DNA of 64,000 nt from Agromyces mariniharenae (GCF_008122505.1 NZ_VSSB01000001.1:2464891-2528890), one strand, 5' to 3'. Counted from the first letter of the stretch, positions 1 through 11,116 are shown. The notes: a model not told the origin generated them from the letters alone. Program-made: numbers and translations.

Positions 1-10
1 GGAGGCGGAC

Positions 11-1129
11 ATGGCTAGGGCGCCGGGGCTGAGCGTCCGGTTCAAGCTCACCCTGAGCTACGCCGGCTTCCTCATGGTCGCGGGCGCCGCGCTGCTCGCG
101 GTCGTGTGGCTGTTCCTCCTGCGCTACGTGCCCCCCGAGGCGATCCAGACCATCGGTGGCTTCGTGCCCGGCCGCGACGACCTCGTGCGCGCGTTCGTGC
201 CGGCGGCGGCCTGGGCGCTGTGCTTCCTGCTCGTGTTCGGACTGCTCGGCGGGTGGCTCCTCGCCGGCCGCATGCTCGCCCCGCTCGCGCGCATCACGTC
301 GGCGACCCGCAGTGCCGCGAGCGGGTCGCTCTCCCACCGGATCGAGCTGGAGGGTCGCCAGGATGAGTTCCACGAGCTCGCCGACAGCTTCGACGCCATG
401 CTCGCCCGGCTCGAAGCGCAGGTGGCCGAGCAGCAGCGGTTCGCGGCCAACGCCTCTCACGAGCTGCGGACTCCGCTCGCGATCACGCAGACCCTGCTGG
501 AGGTCGCCGAGAACGATCCGCGGCGTGACGATGATGAGCTCATCGAACGCCTCCGCGTCGTCAACGCCCGAGCGATCGACCTCACCGAGGCGCTGCTCCT
601 GCTCAGCCGCACCGACCAGCGGTCCTTCACCCGCACGCCGGTCGACCTGTCCCTCATCGCCGAGGAGGCCGCCGAGACGCTCCTCCCGCTCGCGGAGAAG
701 CACGGCGTCGGCATCGAGACGTCGGGGGAGATCACCCCTGCCCTCGGATCGCACGCGCTCCTGCTGCAGCTGGCGACGAACCTCCTGCACAACGCCATCG
801 TCCACAACCTGCCCGAGCACGGCACGGTGCACGTCGAGACCGGGGTCGATTCCGAGTCGGCGGTGCTGACCGTCGAGAACACGGGGGAGCAGCTCAGCCC
901 GCAGCTCGTCTCCACGCTCACCGAGCCGTTCCAGCGCGGCACCGAGCGCATCCGCACCGACCACGCGGGGGTCGGCCTCGGGCTGGCCATCGTCGCGAGC
1001 ATCACCCGGGCGCACGACGGGACGCTCGACATCGCCGCCCGCCCCGACGGTGGGCTGCGGGTCACGGTGCGGCTCCCCGCGGCATCCGTCACGGCGACGC
1101 ACGCAGCGGTCGACGCCGACCGGCGCTGA
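11..1129 (+). CDS. Two-component sensor histidine kinase
   Basis: 372-residue membrane sensor kinase that autophosphorylates on histidine and passes the phosphate to a response regulator. Two membrane segments (about residues 17-38 and 66-87) flank a short extracytoplasmic loop, so sensing is probably intramembrane or by a small loop. A HAMP linker follows to about 135. The HisKA box has the phospho-acceptor His150 in NASHELRTP. The HATPase domain shows the N box (LLHNAIVHN) and a GVGLGLAIV glycine box. The ATG has a GGAGG ribosome site at positions 1-5. The cognate response regulator is expected just left of the window. Signal unknown; the iron operon follows 100 bp later but carries its own iron box, so a link is not shown. 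Confidence 0.93.
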   Translation: MARAPGLSVRFKLTLSYAGFLMVAGAALLAVVWLFLLRYVPPEAIQTIGGFVPGRDDLVRAFVPAAAWALCFLLVFGLLGGWLLAGRMLAPLARITSATRSAASGSLSHRIELEGRQDEFHELADSFDAMLARLEAQVAEQQRFAANASHELRTPLAITQTLLEVAENDPRRDDDELIERLRVVNARAIDLTEALLLLSRTDQRSFTRTPVDLSLIAEEAAETLLPLAEKHGVGIETSGEITPALGSHALLLQLATNLLHNAIVHNLPEHGTVHVETGVDSESAVLTVENTGEQLSPQLVSTLTEPFQRGTERIRTDHAGVGLGLAIVASITRAHDGTLDIAARPDGGLRVTVRLPAASVTATHAAVDADRR

Positions 1130-1192
1130 GGACCGGGCTCCCGGAGAAGTCCCCGTGCGTCGCCCCGTGCGAATTCGGGTGCGGCGCGACCA

Positions 1193-1211
1193 TTAGGATA
1201 GCCTTACCTAC
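1193..1211. promoter_or_regulatory. IdeR/DtxR-type iron box before the Fe(III) ABC operon
   Basis: TTAGGATAGCCTTACCTAC matches the DtxR/IdeR consensus TTAGGTTAGCCTAACCTAA at 16 of 19 positions. It ends 19 bp before the ATG of the binding-protein gene, where a bound repressor would block transcription. Iron-bound IdeR is the expected ligand (family knowledge). Confidence 0.8.
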
Positions 1212-1230
1212 CGCTGTGAGGAATCCATCT

Positions 1231-2250
1231 ATGCGTCCCCTGCTCCGTGCTGCCCTCGTTCCGCTCGCCGCCGTGCCGCTCCTGCTCGCGGGCTGCGCCA
1301 CGGGAGGAGGAGCCGCGCCCGACGACGCGCTCGTCGTCTACAACGCGCAGCACGAGCAGCTCACGGAGGAGTGGGTCGCGGCCTTCACCGAGGAGACGGG
1401 GATCGACGTCGTGCTCCGCAACGGCGGCGACAGCGAGCTGGCGAACCAGCTCGTCGCCGAGGGATCGGCGTCGCCCGCCGACGTGTTCCTCACCGAGAAC
1501 TCGCCCGCCATGTCGCTCGTCGAGGAGGCGGGCCTGTTCGCGCCCGTCGACGAGTCCACGCTCGAGCTCGTGCCCGAGCAGTACCGACCCTCCACGGGGG
1601 CGTGGACGGGCATCGCCGCCCGCTCGACCGTGCTCGTCTACAACCCGTCGCTCATCACCGAGGCCGAGCTGCCGGCCTCGCTCATGGACCTCCAGCAGCC
1701 CGAGTGGAAGGGTCGCTGGGGCGCGGCGCCGAGCGGTGCCGACTTCCAGGCCATCGTCTCGGCCGTGCTCGAGACGCAGGGCGAGGACGCTACCAGCGCG
1801 TGGCTCGAGGGCATGCACGAGAACGCGACCATCTACCGCAACAACATCGCGACGATGAAGGCCGTCAACGCGGGCGAGGTGCCAGTCGGCGTGATCTACC
1901 ACTACTACTGGTACCGCGACCAGGACGAGACGGCCGAGAACAGCGGCAACACCGAGCTGCACTACTTCGGCAACCAGGACCCCGGTGCGTTCGTGAGCGT
2001 CTCGGGCGGCGGCGTGCTGGAGTCGAGCGAGCGCGCCGAGGAGGCGCAGGAGTTCCTCGCGTGGCTCGCCGGCACCGAGGGTCAGACGATCCTCGGCGAG
2101 GGCTACAGCTTCGAGTACCCCGTCAGCTCGGGGGTGCCCGCACGTGAGCCGCTCCCGGCGCTCGACTCCCTCGGCGCTCCCGCGATCGACCCCTCGAAGC
2201 TGAACGGCCCCCAGGTCATCGACCTCATGACGGAAGCCGGACTCCTCTGA
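1231..2250 (+). CDS. Fe(III) ABC transporter substrate-binding lipoprotein
   Basis: 339-residue periplasmic-type binding protein that captures ferric iron outside the membrane and delivers it to the adjacent permease. An N-terminal lipoprotein signal ends in the lipobox LLAGC. The mature part begins with LVVYNAQHEQL, typical of FbpA/Idi1-type iron-binding proteins, and has the tyrosine-rich segment IYHYYWYRDQ that in this family supplies metal-ligating Tyr residues. I chose the ATG at 1231 because GAGGA lies 9 nt upstream; a GTG at 1216 is in frame but would overlap that ribosome site. First gene of a three-gene operon under an iron box. Confidence 0.92.
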   Translation: MRPLLRAALVPLAAVPLLLAGCATGGGAAPDDALVVYNAQHEQLTEEWVAAFTEETGIDVVLRNGGDSELANQLVAEGSASPADVFLTENSPAMSLVEEAGLFAPVDESTLELVPEQYRPSTGAWTGIAARSTVLVYNPSLITEAELPASLMDLQQPEWKGRWGAAPSGADFQAIVSAVLETQGEDATSAWLEGMHENATIYRNNIATMKAVNAGEVPVGVIYHYYWYRDQDETAENSGNTELHYFGNQDPGAFVSVSGGGVLESSERAEEAQEFLAWLAGTEGQTILGEGYSFEYPVSSGVPAREPLPALDSLGAPAIDPSKLNGPQVIDLMTEAGLL

Positions 2251-2318
2251 CCCAGACGGCGACGACACGAGCACCGGCGACGGTCGCCGACCGGAGGCGA
2301 CCGCCCGCCGGACTCGTC

Positions 2319-3802
2319 GTGCTCGTCGCCGTCCTCGGCGCCGCCGCGCTCATCCCCGTCGGCTACGTCGTCCAGGTCGCCGTCGAGATGGGGTGGCAGC
2401 AGCTCGCCGAGCTCGTGTTCCGCCCCCGCGTGGGCGAACTGCTCGTGAACACGGTCCTGCTGGTCGTGCTGGGCGTGCCGCTGACCGTCGTGCTCGGCGT
2501 CGGCGGAGCCTGGCTGGTCGAGCGCACGGCCCTCCCGGCCCGGCGCCTGTTCGCCGTGCTGCTCGTCGTGCCCCTGACGATCCCCGCGTTCGTCGCGAGC
2601 TACGGCTGGGCGAGCGCGATCCCGTCGATCAACGGACTCGGGGGCGGCCTGCTCGTCGCCGTGCTGGCCTACTACCCGCTGGTGTACCTGCCGGCGCTCG
2701 CCGCGCTCCGCGGCCTCGACCCGGCGCTCGAGGAGTCGGCGCGATCACTGGGCATGGGTTCCTGGGCGGTGTTCGTCCGCGTCGTCCTCCCGCAGCTGCG
2801 GCTCGCGATGCTCGGCGGTGGCCTGGTCGTTGCCCTCCACCTCCTCGCCGAGTACGGCGCGTTCGCGTTTCTCCGCTTCGAGACGTTCACCACCGCGATC
2901 GTCGTCGCCTACCAGTCGAGCTTCGCCGGCCCCAACGCCGCGGCGCTCGGCGTCGTGCTCGCGCTGCTCTGCTTCGTCGTGCTCCTCGTCGAGGCCACCG
3001 CACGCGGTCGCCTGCGCTACGCCCGGGTCGGCGGCGGCTCGCCGCATCCGGCACCCCGGCTCGGCCTCGGCCGCGCGACGCCACCGGTGGTCCTCGCGCT
3101 CGTCGCGCTGGCGGTGGCCTCGTCGGTGGTCCCGCTGGTCAGCGTCATCCGCTGGGCATTGGTGACGGATGCCGCGAGCTGGGCGCCCGTCGTCGATGCG
3201 ACCGTGCAGACGCTGCTGCTCGCCGTCGGCGGCGCGGTCGCCGCGCTGGCGGTCGCACTGCCGGCGGCCTGGCTCTCCGCGCGGTATCCGGGGCGGGTCG
3301 CTCGGACGCTCGAGGGCGCCTACTACTTCGCCAGCAGCCTGCCGGCGATCATCGTCGCCCTCGCGCTGGTGACGGTCACCCTCCGCGTGCTGCCCGGCCT
3401 CTACCAGACGGTCGCGACGGTGATCGCGGCCTACGTGGTGATCTTCCTCCCGCGCGCCCTCGTGTCGGTGCGGGCCGGCATCGCGCAGGTGCCCGAGAGC
3501 CTCGAGGAGGCGGCCCGCTCGCTGGGCACCTCGCCGTTCGTCGCGAAGCTGCGGGTCACGGGCCCGCTCCTGCTGCCGTCGCTCGCGGCCGGCGGGGCGC
3601 TCGTCGCGCTCGGCGCCGCGAACGAGCTCACCGCGACACTCCTGCTCGCCCCCACGGGGACCACGACGGTGGCCACGGGGTTCTGGGCCGCGGCATCCGC
3701 GGTCGACTACCCCGCCGCCGCACCATACGCGCTCACGCTCGTGCTGCTGTCGATCCCGGCGGTGGCGCTCATGCTCGCCCAAGTGAAAGCCAGGAGGACT
3801 CC

Positions 3803-3806
<4 letters not shown>
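2319..3806 (+). CDS. Fe(III) ABC transporter permease (FbpB-type)
   Basis: At least 495 residues with about 12 membrane segments in two homologous halves; both carry the cytoplasmic loop that contacts the ATPase (EESARSLGMGSWAVF near the middle and EEAARSLGTSPFVAK near the end). It moves iron from the binding protein across the membrane. Start is uncertain: GTG at 2319 is the first standard start but has no good ribosome site. The frame is open back to a CTG at 2247 that overlaps the preceding stop, has GGAAG 10 nt upstream, and adds an Arg-rich cytoplasmic leader typical of such permeases. The stop overlaps the ATPase start (ATGA), indicating translational coupling. Confidence 0.9.
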
Positions 3807-4897
<1,091 letters not shown>

Positions 4898-7570
4898 CGT
4901 CGGCGGCGCACCGCGCCGAGGCCCGTCGTCGCCAGGCGATACGCGTACCACGCGGCCACGCCCACCGCGAGCGAGAGCAGCGTTCCGAGCCACGGAGCCG
5001 ACTGCTCCCACGGCGGGTACACCACCCAGTGCGTCAGGTAGATGAACAGGGATGCCCCGGCGAGGAGCCGCACGACGGGCACGAGCGGGCGGGGCATCCG
5101 GAGGCTCGGCGCCCAGACCAGCAGCAGGATGCCCGCGATCACGACCCCCTCGCGCAGTGGGTCGCCGAAGAACCCGACGGTGGCCGCCACGGCGACGGCC
5201 GACACGAGGAGCCGCTTGCGCGCGGTGTCGGCCCGGGCGACCGCCCAGCCGAGCACCAGGCACCACAGCACGGTCGCCACGGCGTAGCGCTCGACGCCGT
5301 GCGCGTCGATGCCGACGAGCGCGAATCGGAGTCCGAGCGTCGCCGCGAGCAGCGCGAGCGCGAACGCCCACGGATGCCGCCGCTCGAGTCGGTCGACGGG
5401 CCGGACGGCGAACAGCAGCGCGAGGCCCAGCATCGTCCAGACGGCCGCCTCGAGGAACCAGAACTGCCACTGCTCGTTCCAGCGACCGTCGCCCGGGACC
5501 AGGTTGTTCACGAGCAGCGCGGTCGTCGGCACGTACTTGCCGCTGACCAGCGCGACCGCGCCGATCCAGAGCGCCGCGGGGATCGCGATCTGCGCCGCGC
5601 TGCGAAGCAGGCGCCGGGCACGGGCGCCGCCGGCCCCCGTCGCGAGCTGGAACCGGGCGAGGTTGTACCCCGCCACGGCGAGCAGGAGATGGGCGCCGCC
5701 CTTCACGCCGAGCAGGTCGGCGTGGGTGGCGACGATCAGGACGATCGCGATCGCCCGCAGCGTCGCCGGGGTCTCGACGTGCGGGAACCAGGAGCGGGAG
5801 CGCTTGGTGGCCTTGAGGCCGGGCTCGGCTCCCGGGGCGTCCGCTGTCGTCGGGGATCCGTCGGGCGTGGATTCGGCGCCCGCGCGGCCGTCGGCGGCGG
5901 CATCCGTGGTCGTCACGGTCTCGGCCAGCGCGCGCGGGGACTGCGAGGGCCAGTCGCGCGGAAGGCGGCCGAGCAGCTCCTCGAGCCGCAGCGAGACCTC
6001 GACGTAGCTGAGCGAGTCGCCGCCGAGCCCGGCGAAGGTGTCACCGGGCGTCGCGTCGGGCCGGCCCAGCAGCTCCGCGTAGAGGTCGCGGATGGTCTCG
6101 GCGGTGACCGTGCCGTCCGCGGCATCCGCGGCATCCGTTGCGGTCTCGTCGGCCCGGCGGTCGAGCAGGTCGGCGTGGCGCACGAGGGCGGCGAAGTCGG
6201 GCTTGCCGGTCGACGTGCACGGGAACTCCGCGATCGGGTAGGCCCGCACGGCGTGACCGGGGATGCCGAGCAGCGCCGCCGCACGCGTGCGTGCCGCCTC
6301 GAGCTGTCGCTCGGCGCGGACGAACACGAGCAGCCGCTCGCCCGCGCTCGCGGTGCGCACCTCGATGCCCTCGTCGGCGAGAAGGCGCTGCACCGCGTCC
6401 AGGTCGACCCGGAGTCCGAAGACCTTGACGAACCGGTTCATGCGGCCGACGACCTCGAACAGGCCGTCCTCGCGCTGCTTCGCGAGGTCCCCGGTGCGGA
6501 GCTCGTGGACGGTGCGCCCGAGCGCGAAGTCGTCGGGCGACTCGGCGTACCCGAGCATGACGTTCGGACCCTCGTAGACGAGCTCGCCGACGTGCGCACC
6601 GAGCTCGGCGTCGATGCGGAGGCGGCCGCCCGGGATCGGCCGGCCGATCGACCCCGCGGCCTGCTCGGCGAGCTCGGCGGGGACGTACGCCATGCGCGCC
6701 GTCGCCTCGGTCTGCCCGTACATGACGAAGAACTCGAACGCCCGGCGCTCGCCGAGCCGGGCGAACCGGCGCACGGCCTCGGGCGCCAGCCGTCCGCCGG
6801 CCTGCGTGAGGTAGCGGATGCTCGAGGGCATGCGCTCGGCGAACCCGCCGGCCTCGAGCAGCTCGAAGGTGTAGGGGACCCCGGCGAACGACGTGATCCG
6901 GTGCTCGGATGCCTCGTGCCAGAACCCTGGGTCGGTGACCGAGCGATCGGTGAGCACGAGGCTCGCGCCCGCGACGAGGTGGCTGTTGATCACGGAGAGC
7001 CCGTAGCAGTAGTGCATCGGCAGCGTCGTCGCCGCCCGGTCGTCGGGCGTCAGCCGCAGGTACTCGGCGATCGCCCGTGCGTTGCTCTCGAGGTTCTCGC
7101 GCGAGAGGCGGACCAGCTTCGGCGACCCGGTCGATCCCGAGGTGCTGGCCAACAGCGCGAGCTCGGGGGCGAACCGGTGCACACTGCCCTCGCGGACCTC
7201 GTGCAGGGCGACGGCGTCGCCCGACCCGGCCGCCACGAGGTCGGGATCGAATCGCTCGGCGAGCGACGCGCGATGCCGGATCGATCCCTCGTCATCGCCG
7301 GGGGCGACCAGCAGCACCGGGTGCCCGCCGGCCAGTGCGGACAGGTACGTGATGACGGGTTCGACGGCGTTCGCCGCCTGCAGCATCACCAGGCGTCGAC
7401 CCGAACCGAGCTCAGCCCGTCGCGCGTCGACCCGGTCGGCGAGGTCGCCGTAGCTGATCCGCTCGTCGCCCGACACCAGCGCGACGTCGTCGGCAGTCCC
7501 ACCGAGGAGGGTCAGGCCGGGCGAGGGTGCGGTTCTGAGCACGACGGATCTCCGGTTGGCGAACAGGGGG

Positions 7571-7589
7571 TCAGGTTAGCCTACCCTAA
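7571..7589. promoter_or_regulatory. IdeR/DtxR-type iron box before the adenylation/acyltransferase fusion
   Basis: TCAGGTTAGCCTACCCTAA matches the DtxR/IdeR consensus at 17 of 19 positions, better than the box in front of the Fe(III) ABC operon. It ends 28 bp upstream of the GTG at 7542 on the minus strand. Expected to be bound by iron-loaded IdeR, giving expression under iron limitation. Confidence 0.82.
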
Positions 7590-7754
7590 GCGCTCGCCGG
7601 GCTATGATCTGCGCCCCCCTCGGTGTCGGCGGGCATTTGTCAAGGGGCGTGCCGTCTGGTTCGTCGCGGCATTTCATTGGGTCCCGAGTGCGGCTGGTGC
7701 GGTCACGTCGGGCGGGAGAACCACCTGCATGCATCGTCGGATCTGGAGGGAGAA

Positions 7755-8099
7755 ATGGCAGCAGGCTCAACGAGCTCGTACGTCGCGGGAGTCGTCGCCG
7801 CACTGTTGGCCATCGCGGTGTGCGCGTTCGCGGTCGTCGTCGTGAATCTTCCCGAAGTCGTCGCGGCGTTCGGCATTCCCGGATGGATCTCCGTCCTCGT
7901 GAGTGCGGCAGCAGTCGTCCTTGCGCTGCTCGTGACCGCCCGTGGGCGTGTTCGCAGTGATCCCCCGACGGTGGCAGTGAACGGCGTCGACGCGGTTCAG
8001 TCCGCCGTGCTGCGCGACCCCGGCTTCTGGACCGCTTCCGCCGCATCTGCATTCGACGAGGCCCATGCTCCGAGCAATCGGAGGGCATCGTGCTCCTGA
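7755..8099 (+). CDS. Small two-helix membrane protein, uncertain
   Basis: 114-residue ORF with a good ribosome site (GGAGGGA 4 nt before the ATG) and two hydrophobic segments (about residues 8-32 and 40-60) followed by a short basic linker. No family recognised. The last third overlaps the 3' end of the MmyB-type regulator on the other strand by 103 bp, and its tail is low-complexity and basic, so the original C-terminus may have been lost or read through. The helical part looks genuine; the full length is doubtful. Confidence 0.45.
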   Translation: MAAGSTSSYVAGVVAALLAIAVCAFAVVVVNLPEVVAAFGIPGWISVLVSAAAVVLALLVTARGRVRSDPPTVAVNGVDAVQSAVLRDPGFWTASAASAFDEAHAPSNRRASCS

Positions 8100-8905
8100 G
8101 ATCCGGGTTGCGCGCTGAGCACGGTGAGTTGCACGGCGGCCTGCCCCACGAGGTCGAGCCCGTCGTAGTGCAGCGTGAGGTCGCCGACCACGTGGTGATG
8201 GACGCGCTTGACTCCGGTCTCGTGTTGCCAGACGTCGTGACGACCCCACAACTGGCGGAAGTGGTCGCTCCGTGTCGACAGTTCGCCGACGAGGTCATGG
8301 AGTTGCTTGTCATTCGGGTCTCGGCCGGCTTCGGTGCGGAGTTGGGCGACGTTCGTGCGGGCGGCGATATCCCAGTCGGGGTAGAAGCGGCGCGCGACCG
8401 GCTCCAGGAAGATGAACCTCGCGAAGTTCGGCGGCGAGGTCGTCGCGGTCGTGATCATCTCGTCCATCAGCGCGCCACCGAGCGCGTTCCATGCAAGCAG
8501 GTCGGTCCGGCCGTTGCCGATCAGCGCGGCGGCGGACTCCATCGAGTCGAGCACCCACTGGATGCTCTCCGACGGACGCCAGGCGAGCGGGGCCGCGCGC
8601 GTTGAGCGCCGCCCCGCTCCGACGCCGTCGGTTCGACGGGCGAGGCGAAACAGGTGCTCGCGTTCGGCGTCATCCATGAGCAGGGCCTTCGCGAGCCCGT
8701 CGAGCACGGCATCGGATGCCCCGGCGAGCCCGCCGCGCTCCAGGCGCGCGTAGTACTCCACGCTGACGCCGGCGAGCGCGGCCGCCTCACCCCGCCGGAG
8801 TCCCGGGACCCGACGGTCGCCGCCCGGTGCGAGGCCGACCTGCTCGGGTTCGATTCGGGCGCGCCGCGACATCAGGAACTCACGCACCTCCGAATGATGA
8901 TCCAT
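7997..8905 (-). CDS. XRE-family regulator with MmyB-like ligand domain
   Basis: 302-residue transcriptional regulator. Residues 1-85 form the helix-turn-helix with the MmyB-type hallmark GLRRGEAAALAGVSVEYYARLERG, and residues 105-270 match the MmyB-like ligand-binding domain (WRPSESIQWVLDSM, DLLAWNALGGALM, RTNVAQLRTEAGR). In this family the C-terminal domain is proposed to bind a lipid-like or small hydrophobic ligand, and the regulator usually controls a divergent neighbour. Here that neighbour is the secreted cyclophilin-like gene starting 101 bp away. The tail overlaps the 3' end of a small opposite-strand ORF. Confidence 0.88.
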   Translation of the reverse strand: MDHHSEVREFLMSRRARIEPEQVGLAPGGDRRVPGLRRGEAAALAGVSVEYYARLERGGLAGASDAVLDGLAKALLMDDAEREHLFRLARRTDGVGAGRRSTRAAPLAWRPSESIQWVLDSMESAAALIGNGRTDLLAWNALGGALMDEMITTATTSPPNFARFIFLEPVARRFYPDWDIAARTNVAQLRTEAGRDPNDKQLHDLVGELSTRSDHFRQLWGRHDVWQHETGVKRVHHHVVGDLTLHYDGLDLVGQAAVQLTVLSAQPGSQEHDALRLLGAWASSNADAAEAVQKPGSRSTAD

Positions 8906-9005
8906 GCATCAAGGCTAGGCGGGCGCCGTCCGAGCTGGGATGCCCTGCGAGGACACCTCAGACCCGGGACTCCCGCACGCATTCAACGGGCCGGATGCTC
9001 GTGTC

Positions 9006-9413
9006 ATGACCTTCCGAATGCTCGCCCCGATCGTCGCCGCACTCCTCCTCGCCGGCGCACCAGCGTTCACCCCGGATCGCCCCGCGACTGAGACCGTGGC
9101 GGAATTGGACCCGGCGACCGGCTTCGAGCAGCGCCTCTCCGTCGCCCTCGAGCTCGACGACCGAATGGGCGCGGCGCAGGTCGCCCAGCTCCCGGCCGCC
9201 CTCGAGACGGCAACGGCGACGCCGGTCACCAGCTACCGCGTGGGCGACGTGGCGTACTGGCCCGCCGGGCAGAGCCTCATCGTGTTCCTCTTCGACGGCG
9301 CGGCCGAGCCCTCGGATGGCCTGGTCGGCATCGGGCGGGTCACGTCGGGGATTGAGCGTCTTGCGGATTGCGTGCGCGACTGCCCGCTTCGCCTGACGGC
9401 TGCTGCGCGATGA
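9006..9413 (+). CDS. Secreted cyclophilin-like fold protein
   Basis: 135-residue protein with an N-terminal signal peptide (hydrophobic MLAPIVAALLLAGAPA). The rest fits the bacterial cyclophilin-like fold family: GDVAYWPAGQSLIVFLFDG and GLVGIGRVTSGIERL match its conserved strands. Members share the cyclophilin barrel without an established isomerase activity; function unknown. An upstream GTG at 8940 is in frame, but the ATG at 9006 gives the clean signal peptide. It stands divergent to the MmyB-type regulator, a likely controller. Two cysteines near the C-terminus (CVRDC) could form a disulfide. Confidence 0.7.
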   Translation: MTFRMLAPIVAALLLAGAPAFTPDRPATETVAELDPATGFEQRLSVALELDDRMGAAQVAQLPAALETATATPVTSYRVGDVAYWPAGQSLIVFLFDGAAEPSDGLVGIGRVTSGIERLADCVRDCPLRLTAAAR

Positions 9414-9550
9414 ACGGGCGACGTTACTCGGGGGTGATGGGGACATCAGGATGGGGGAGGCCGTCGACGAGACGGCGGTGACGCGTTCGCGGACGCGCAA
9501 ATGGACACGTCGAGGCAGTGGTGGCTCGCGGCCCACCAAGCGCTTCCGCG

Positions 9551-9955
9551 ATGCCTCGATACCCTGAGGGAGTGCGAAGGCTCACCGAAGCGGGGCAGGA
9601 ATTCGTAACCGAGCGTCGCCTCGCCACGCTCTCCACCCTGGCGGCCTGGGGTGGCATCCATTCCGTGCCCGTCGGCTTCACCCTGCAAGACGGGGTGCTG
9701 CGAATCATCTCGTCCGGAGGCTCTCAGAAGGTCCAGAACATCCGACGGAACGGCACCGCCACGGTGAGCCAGTTCGACGGCGCCCGCTGGATCACCGTCC
9801 AGGGCGTGGGCACCGTGCACGACGATCGCGAAGAGGTCGCACTGGCCGTCGCGCTGTATGCGACCCGCTACCGCCAGCCGCGCGTGAACCCGCTGCGCGT
9901 GGCGATTCGCATCGATCCCGTTCGCATCATGGCCAGCTCCGGGCTCATCAGTTGA
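9551..9955 (+). CDS. PPOX-class flavoprotein (F420/FMN-dependent oxidoreductase-like)
   Basis: 134-residue single-domain split-barrel protein of the pyridoxamine-phosphate-oxidase-like superfamily. RRLATLSTLAAWGGIHSVPVGF, SGGSQKVQNIRRN and VSQFDGARWITVQGVG are the characteristic barrel strands and phosphate-binding region of actinobacterial F420-dependent PPOX proteins, which reduce small substrates or bind F420/FMN. Substrate unknown. ATG at 9551 chosen; a GTG at 9572 is in frame but has no spaced ribosome site. It is the last gene before the duplicated tRNA-Phe end. Confidence 0.82.
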   Translation: MPRYPEGVRRLTEAGQEFVTERRLATLSTLAAWGGIHSVPVGFTLQDGVLRIISSGGSQKVQNIRRNGTATVSQFDGARWITVQGVGTVHDDREEVALAVALYATRYRQPRVNPLRVAIRIDPVRIMASSGLIS

Positions 9956-10017
9956 CGGCCGACCCGAGCGCGGAGCCCACGGAGCGGGCACCCCGAACGC
10001 CGCGCGGACAACGAGAG

Positions 10018-10091
10018 AACCCCCGGTCTCCCGGGGGTTCTCGATGTGGCTCCGACCGGCATCGATCTGGTGACCTTTCGATTTTCAGTCG
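10018..10091 (-). repeat. Distal att-like copy: tRNA-Phe 3' half plus terminator
   Basis: 74-bp direct repeat of 13905-13978 with 68 identities. It holds the CCCCCGG/CCGGGGG terminator hairpin (whole stem 10015-10042) and 45 nt of tRNA-Phe from the anticodon loop to the acceptor end, with one mismatch in the tRNA part; it then stops matching abruptly. This is the pattern left by site-specific integration into the 3' end of a tRNA gene. Not a functional tRNA. Confidence 0.85.
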
Positions 10092-10492
10092 GCCCGGGTG
10101 CCGTGAGATCTCAGGGCTTGTGCCTCACGATCCCAGCGATTGCAAGGCAGTTGTGGCCCTCATGATCACGTCCAAGTCGGCTCGATGTCTCCGAGTCGTG
10201 GGCAAAATGTGGGCACGCCGCTCGGTCGCCTGTACGCCAGCGAGCGGGCCGGCCGCGTGTCGACCAGTAAGGCAGAGCTCGGCGAGGAGAATGGTCGGCT
10301 GCGACGCGACGGAGGATCGCGGCGCGCCTCGTGCGCCGCACATGAACTCGTCGGCGCCGTGATCGAGTGCCTCTCTTGGGGCCGCCTCTATCGGGGCGGC
10401 GACGAGCTCAGCGCCGACTTGGATGACTTCGTCGGCGTGGTTCTGCTCAGGTCATCCCGCCGCCGTCGATGAAGGCTCAACGGCAGGCCTCT
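10092..10492. other. Non-coding left end of the tRNA-Phe island
   Basis: 400 bp without a convincing gene; the ORFs present are short and in poor codon context. GTGGGCAAAATGTGGGCAC at 10198-10216 holds two copies of GTGGGCA, and a related TTGTGGGCAAA occurs at 13851-13861 near the other island end. They could be integrase arm-type sites or gene remnants. No integrase motif is seen. Confidence 0.4.
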
Positions 10493-11062
10493 TCAGCACG
10501 GTGGGGTGGTGATTCCGGGGAGAATGAGGTCAAGCCACCGTTGCCGGACGGGCGCGGGCTCATCAGTGGGGGCTGTGGCCATGAGCAGGTAGAGGTCGTC
10601 GACGGTAACCTCGGTACGGATGTCGCCGTCGGCCTGCGCGAGGGCGATGAGCTCGGCGAGGGCGCCGCTGGCGCGGGACTCGTCGGACTCGTCGCCATGT
10701 CCCTCAACGCCGAGGCCTTGGGCTGCGGCCTTCACGGCGTGGTGGTCGGCGGATGACTCGGCGACACGGGAGAGGAATCCGACGACCTCGTCGACGGCGC
10801 GTGAGGTACCTACGCTCGCCCGGCCGAGGGAGGCTTGCGCATCATCGGCGACCGCGACGACATATTCGCCGACGACGGCCGCGACAAGGTCGGTCTTGGT
10901 CGGGAAATGTCGGTAGAGGGTGCCAACTGCGACGCCGGCGGCCTGGGCGATCTCGTCCATGCCGACGTCGGGCCCGCGGGCAGTGATCTGCGCGTTGGCG
11001 GCGTCGAGGATCTTGCGACGGTTCCGAACCGCGTCCGCCCGCATGGGCCTGATGACTGACAT
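10493..11062 (-). CDS. TetR-family transcriptional regulator
   Basis: 189-residue repressor. Residues 10-60 are a classical TetR DNA-binding domain (RRKILDAANAQI, MDEIAQAAGVAVGTLYRHFPTKTDLVAAV). The C-terminal helical part, with an acidic segment GDESDESRASGALAEL, would bind an inducer. Start set at the ATG at 11062 because AGGAG lies 6 nt upstream; longer in-frame ATGs lack a site. It is divergent from an SDR oxidoreductase with a perfect 10-bp inverted repeat between them, so it probably represses that gene and itself. Confidence 0.9.
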   Translation of the reverse strand: MSVIRPMRADAVRNRRKILDAANAQITARGPDVGMDEIAQAAGVAVGTLYRHFPTKTDLVAAVVGEYVVAVADDAQASLGRASVGTSRAVDEVVGFLSRVAESSADHHAVKAAAQGLGVEGHGDESDESRASGALAELIALAQADGDIRTEVTVDDLYLLMATAPTDEPAPVRQRWLDLILPGITTPPC

Positions 11063-11116
11063 GTGCGACTCCTGCATAAACGAGAGTTGATCTCTCACTC
11101 GACTTAACGTGAGCGC

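Noticed and set aside
10018..10091. A second tRNA-Phe gene
   Set aside because: Only the 3' half is present; the 5' half and D arm are missing, so it is an att-like duplicate.
10092..10492. Integrase remnant in the island
   Set aside because: Short ORFs were read in all frames; none shows tyrosine or serine recombinase motifs.
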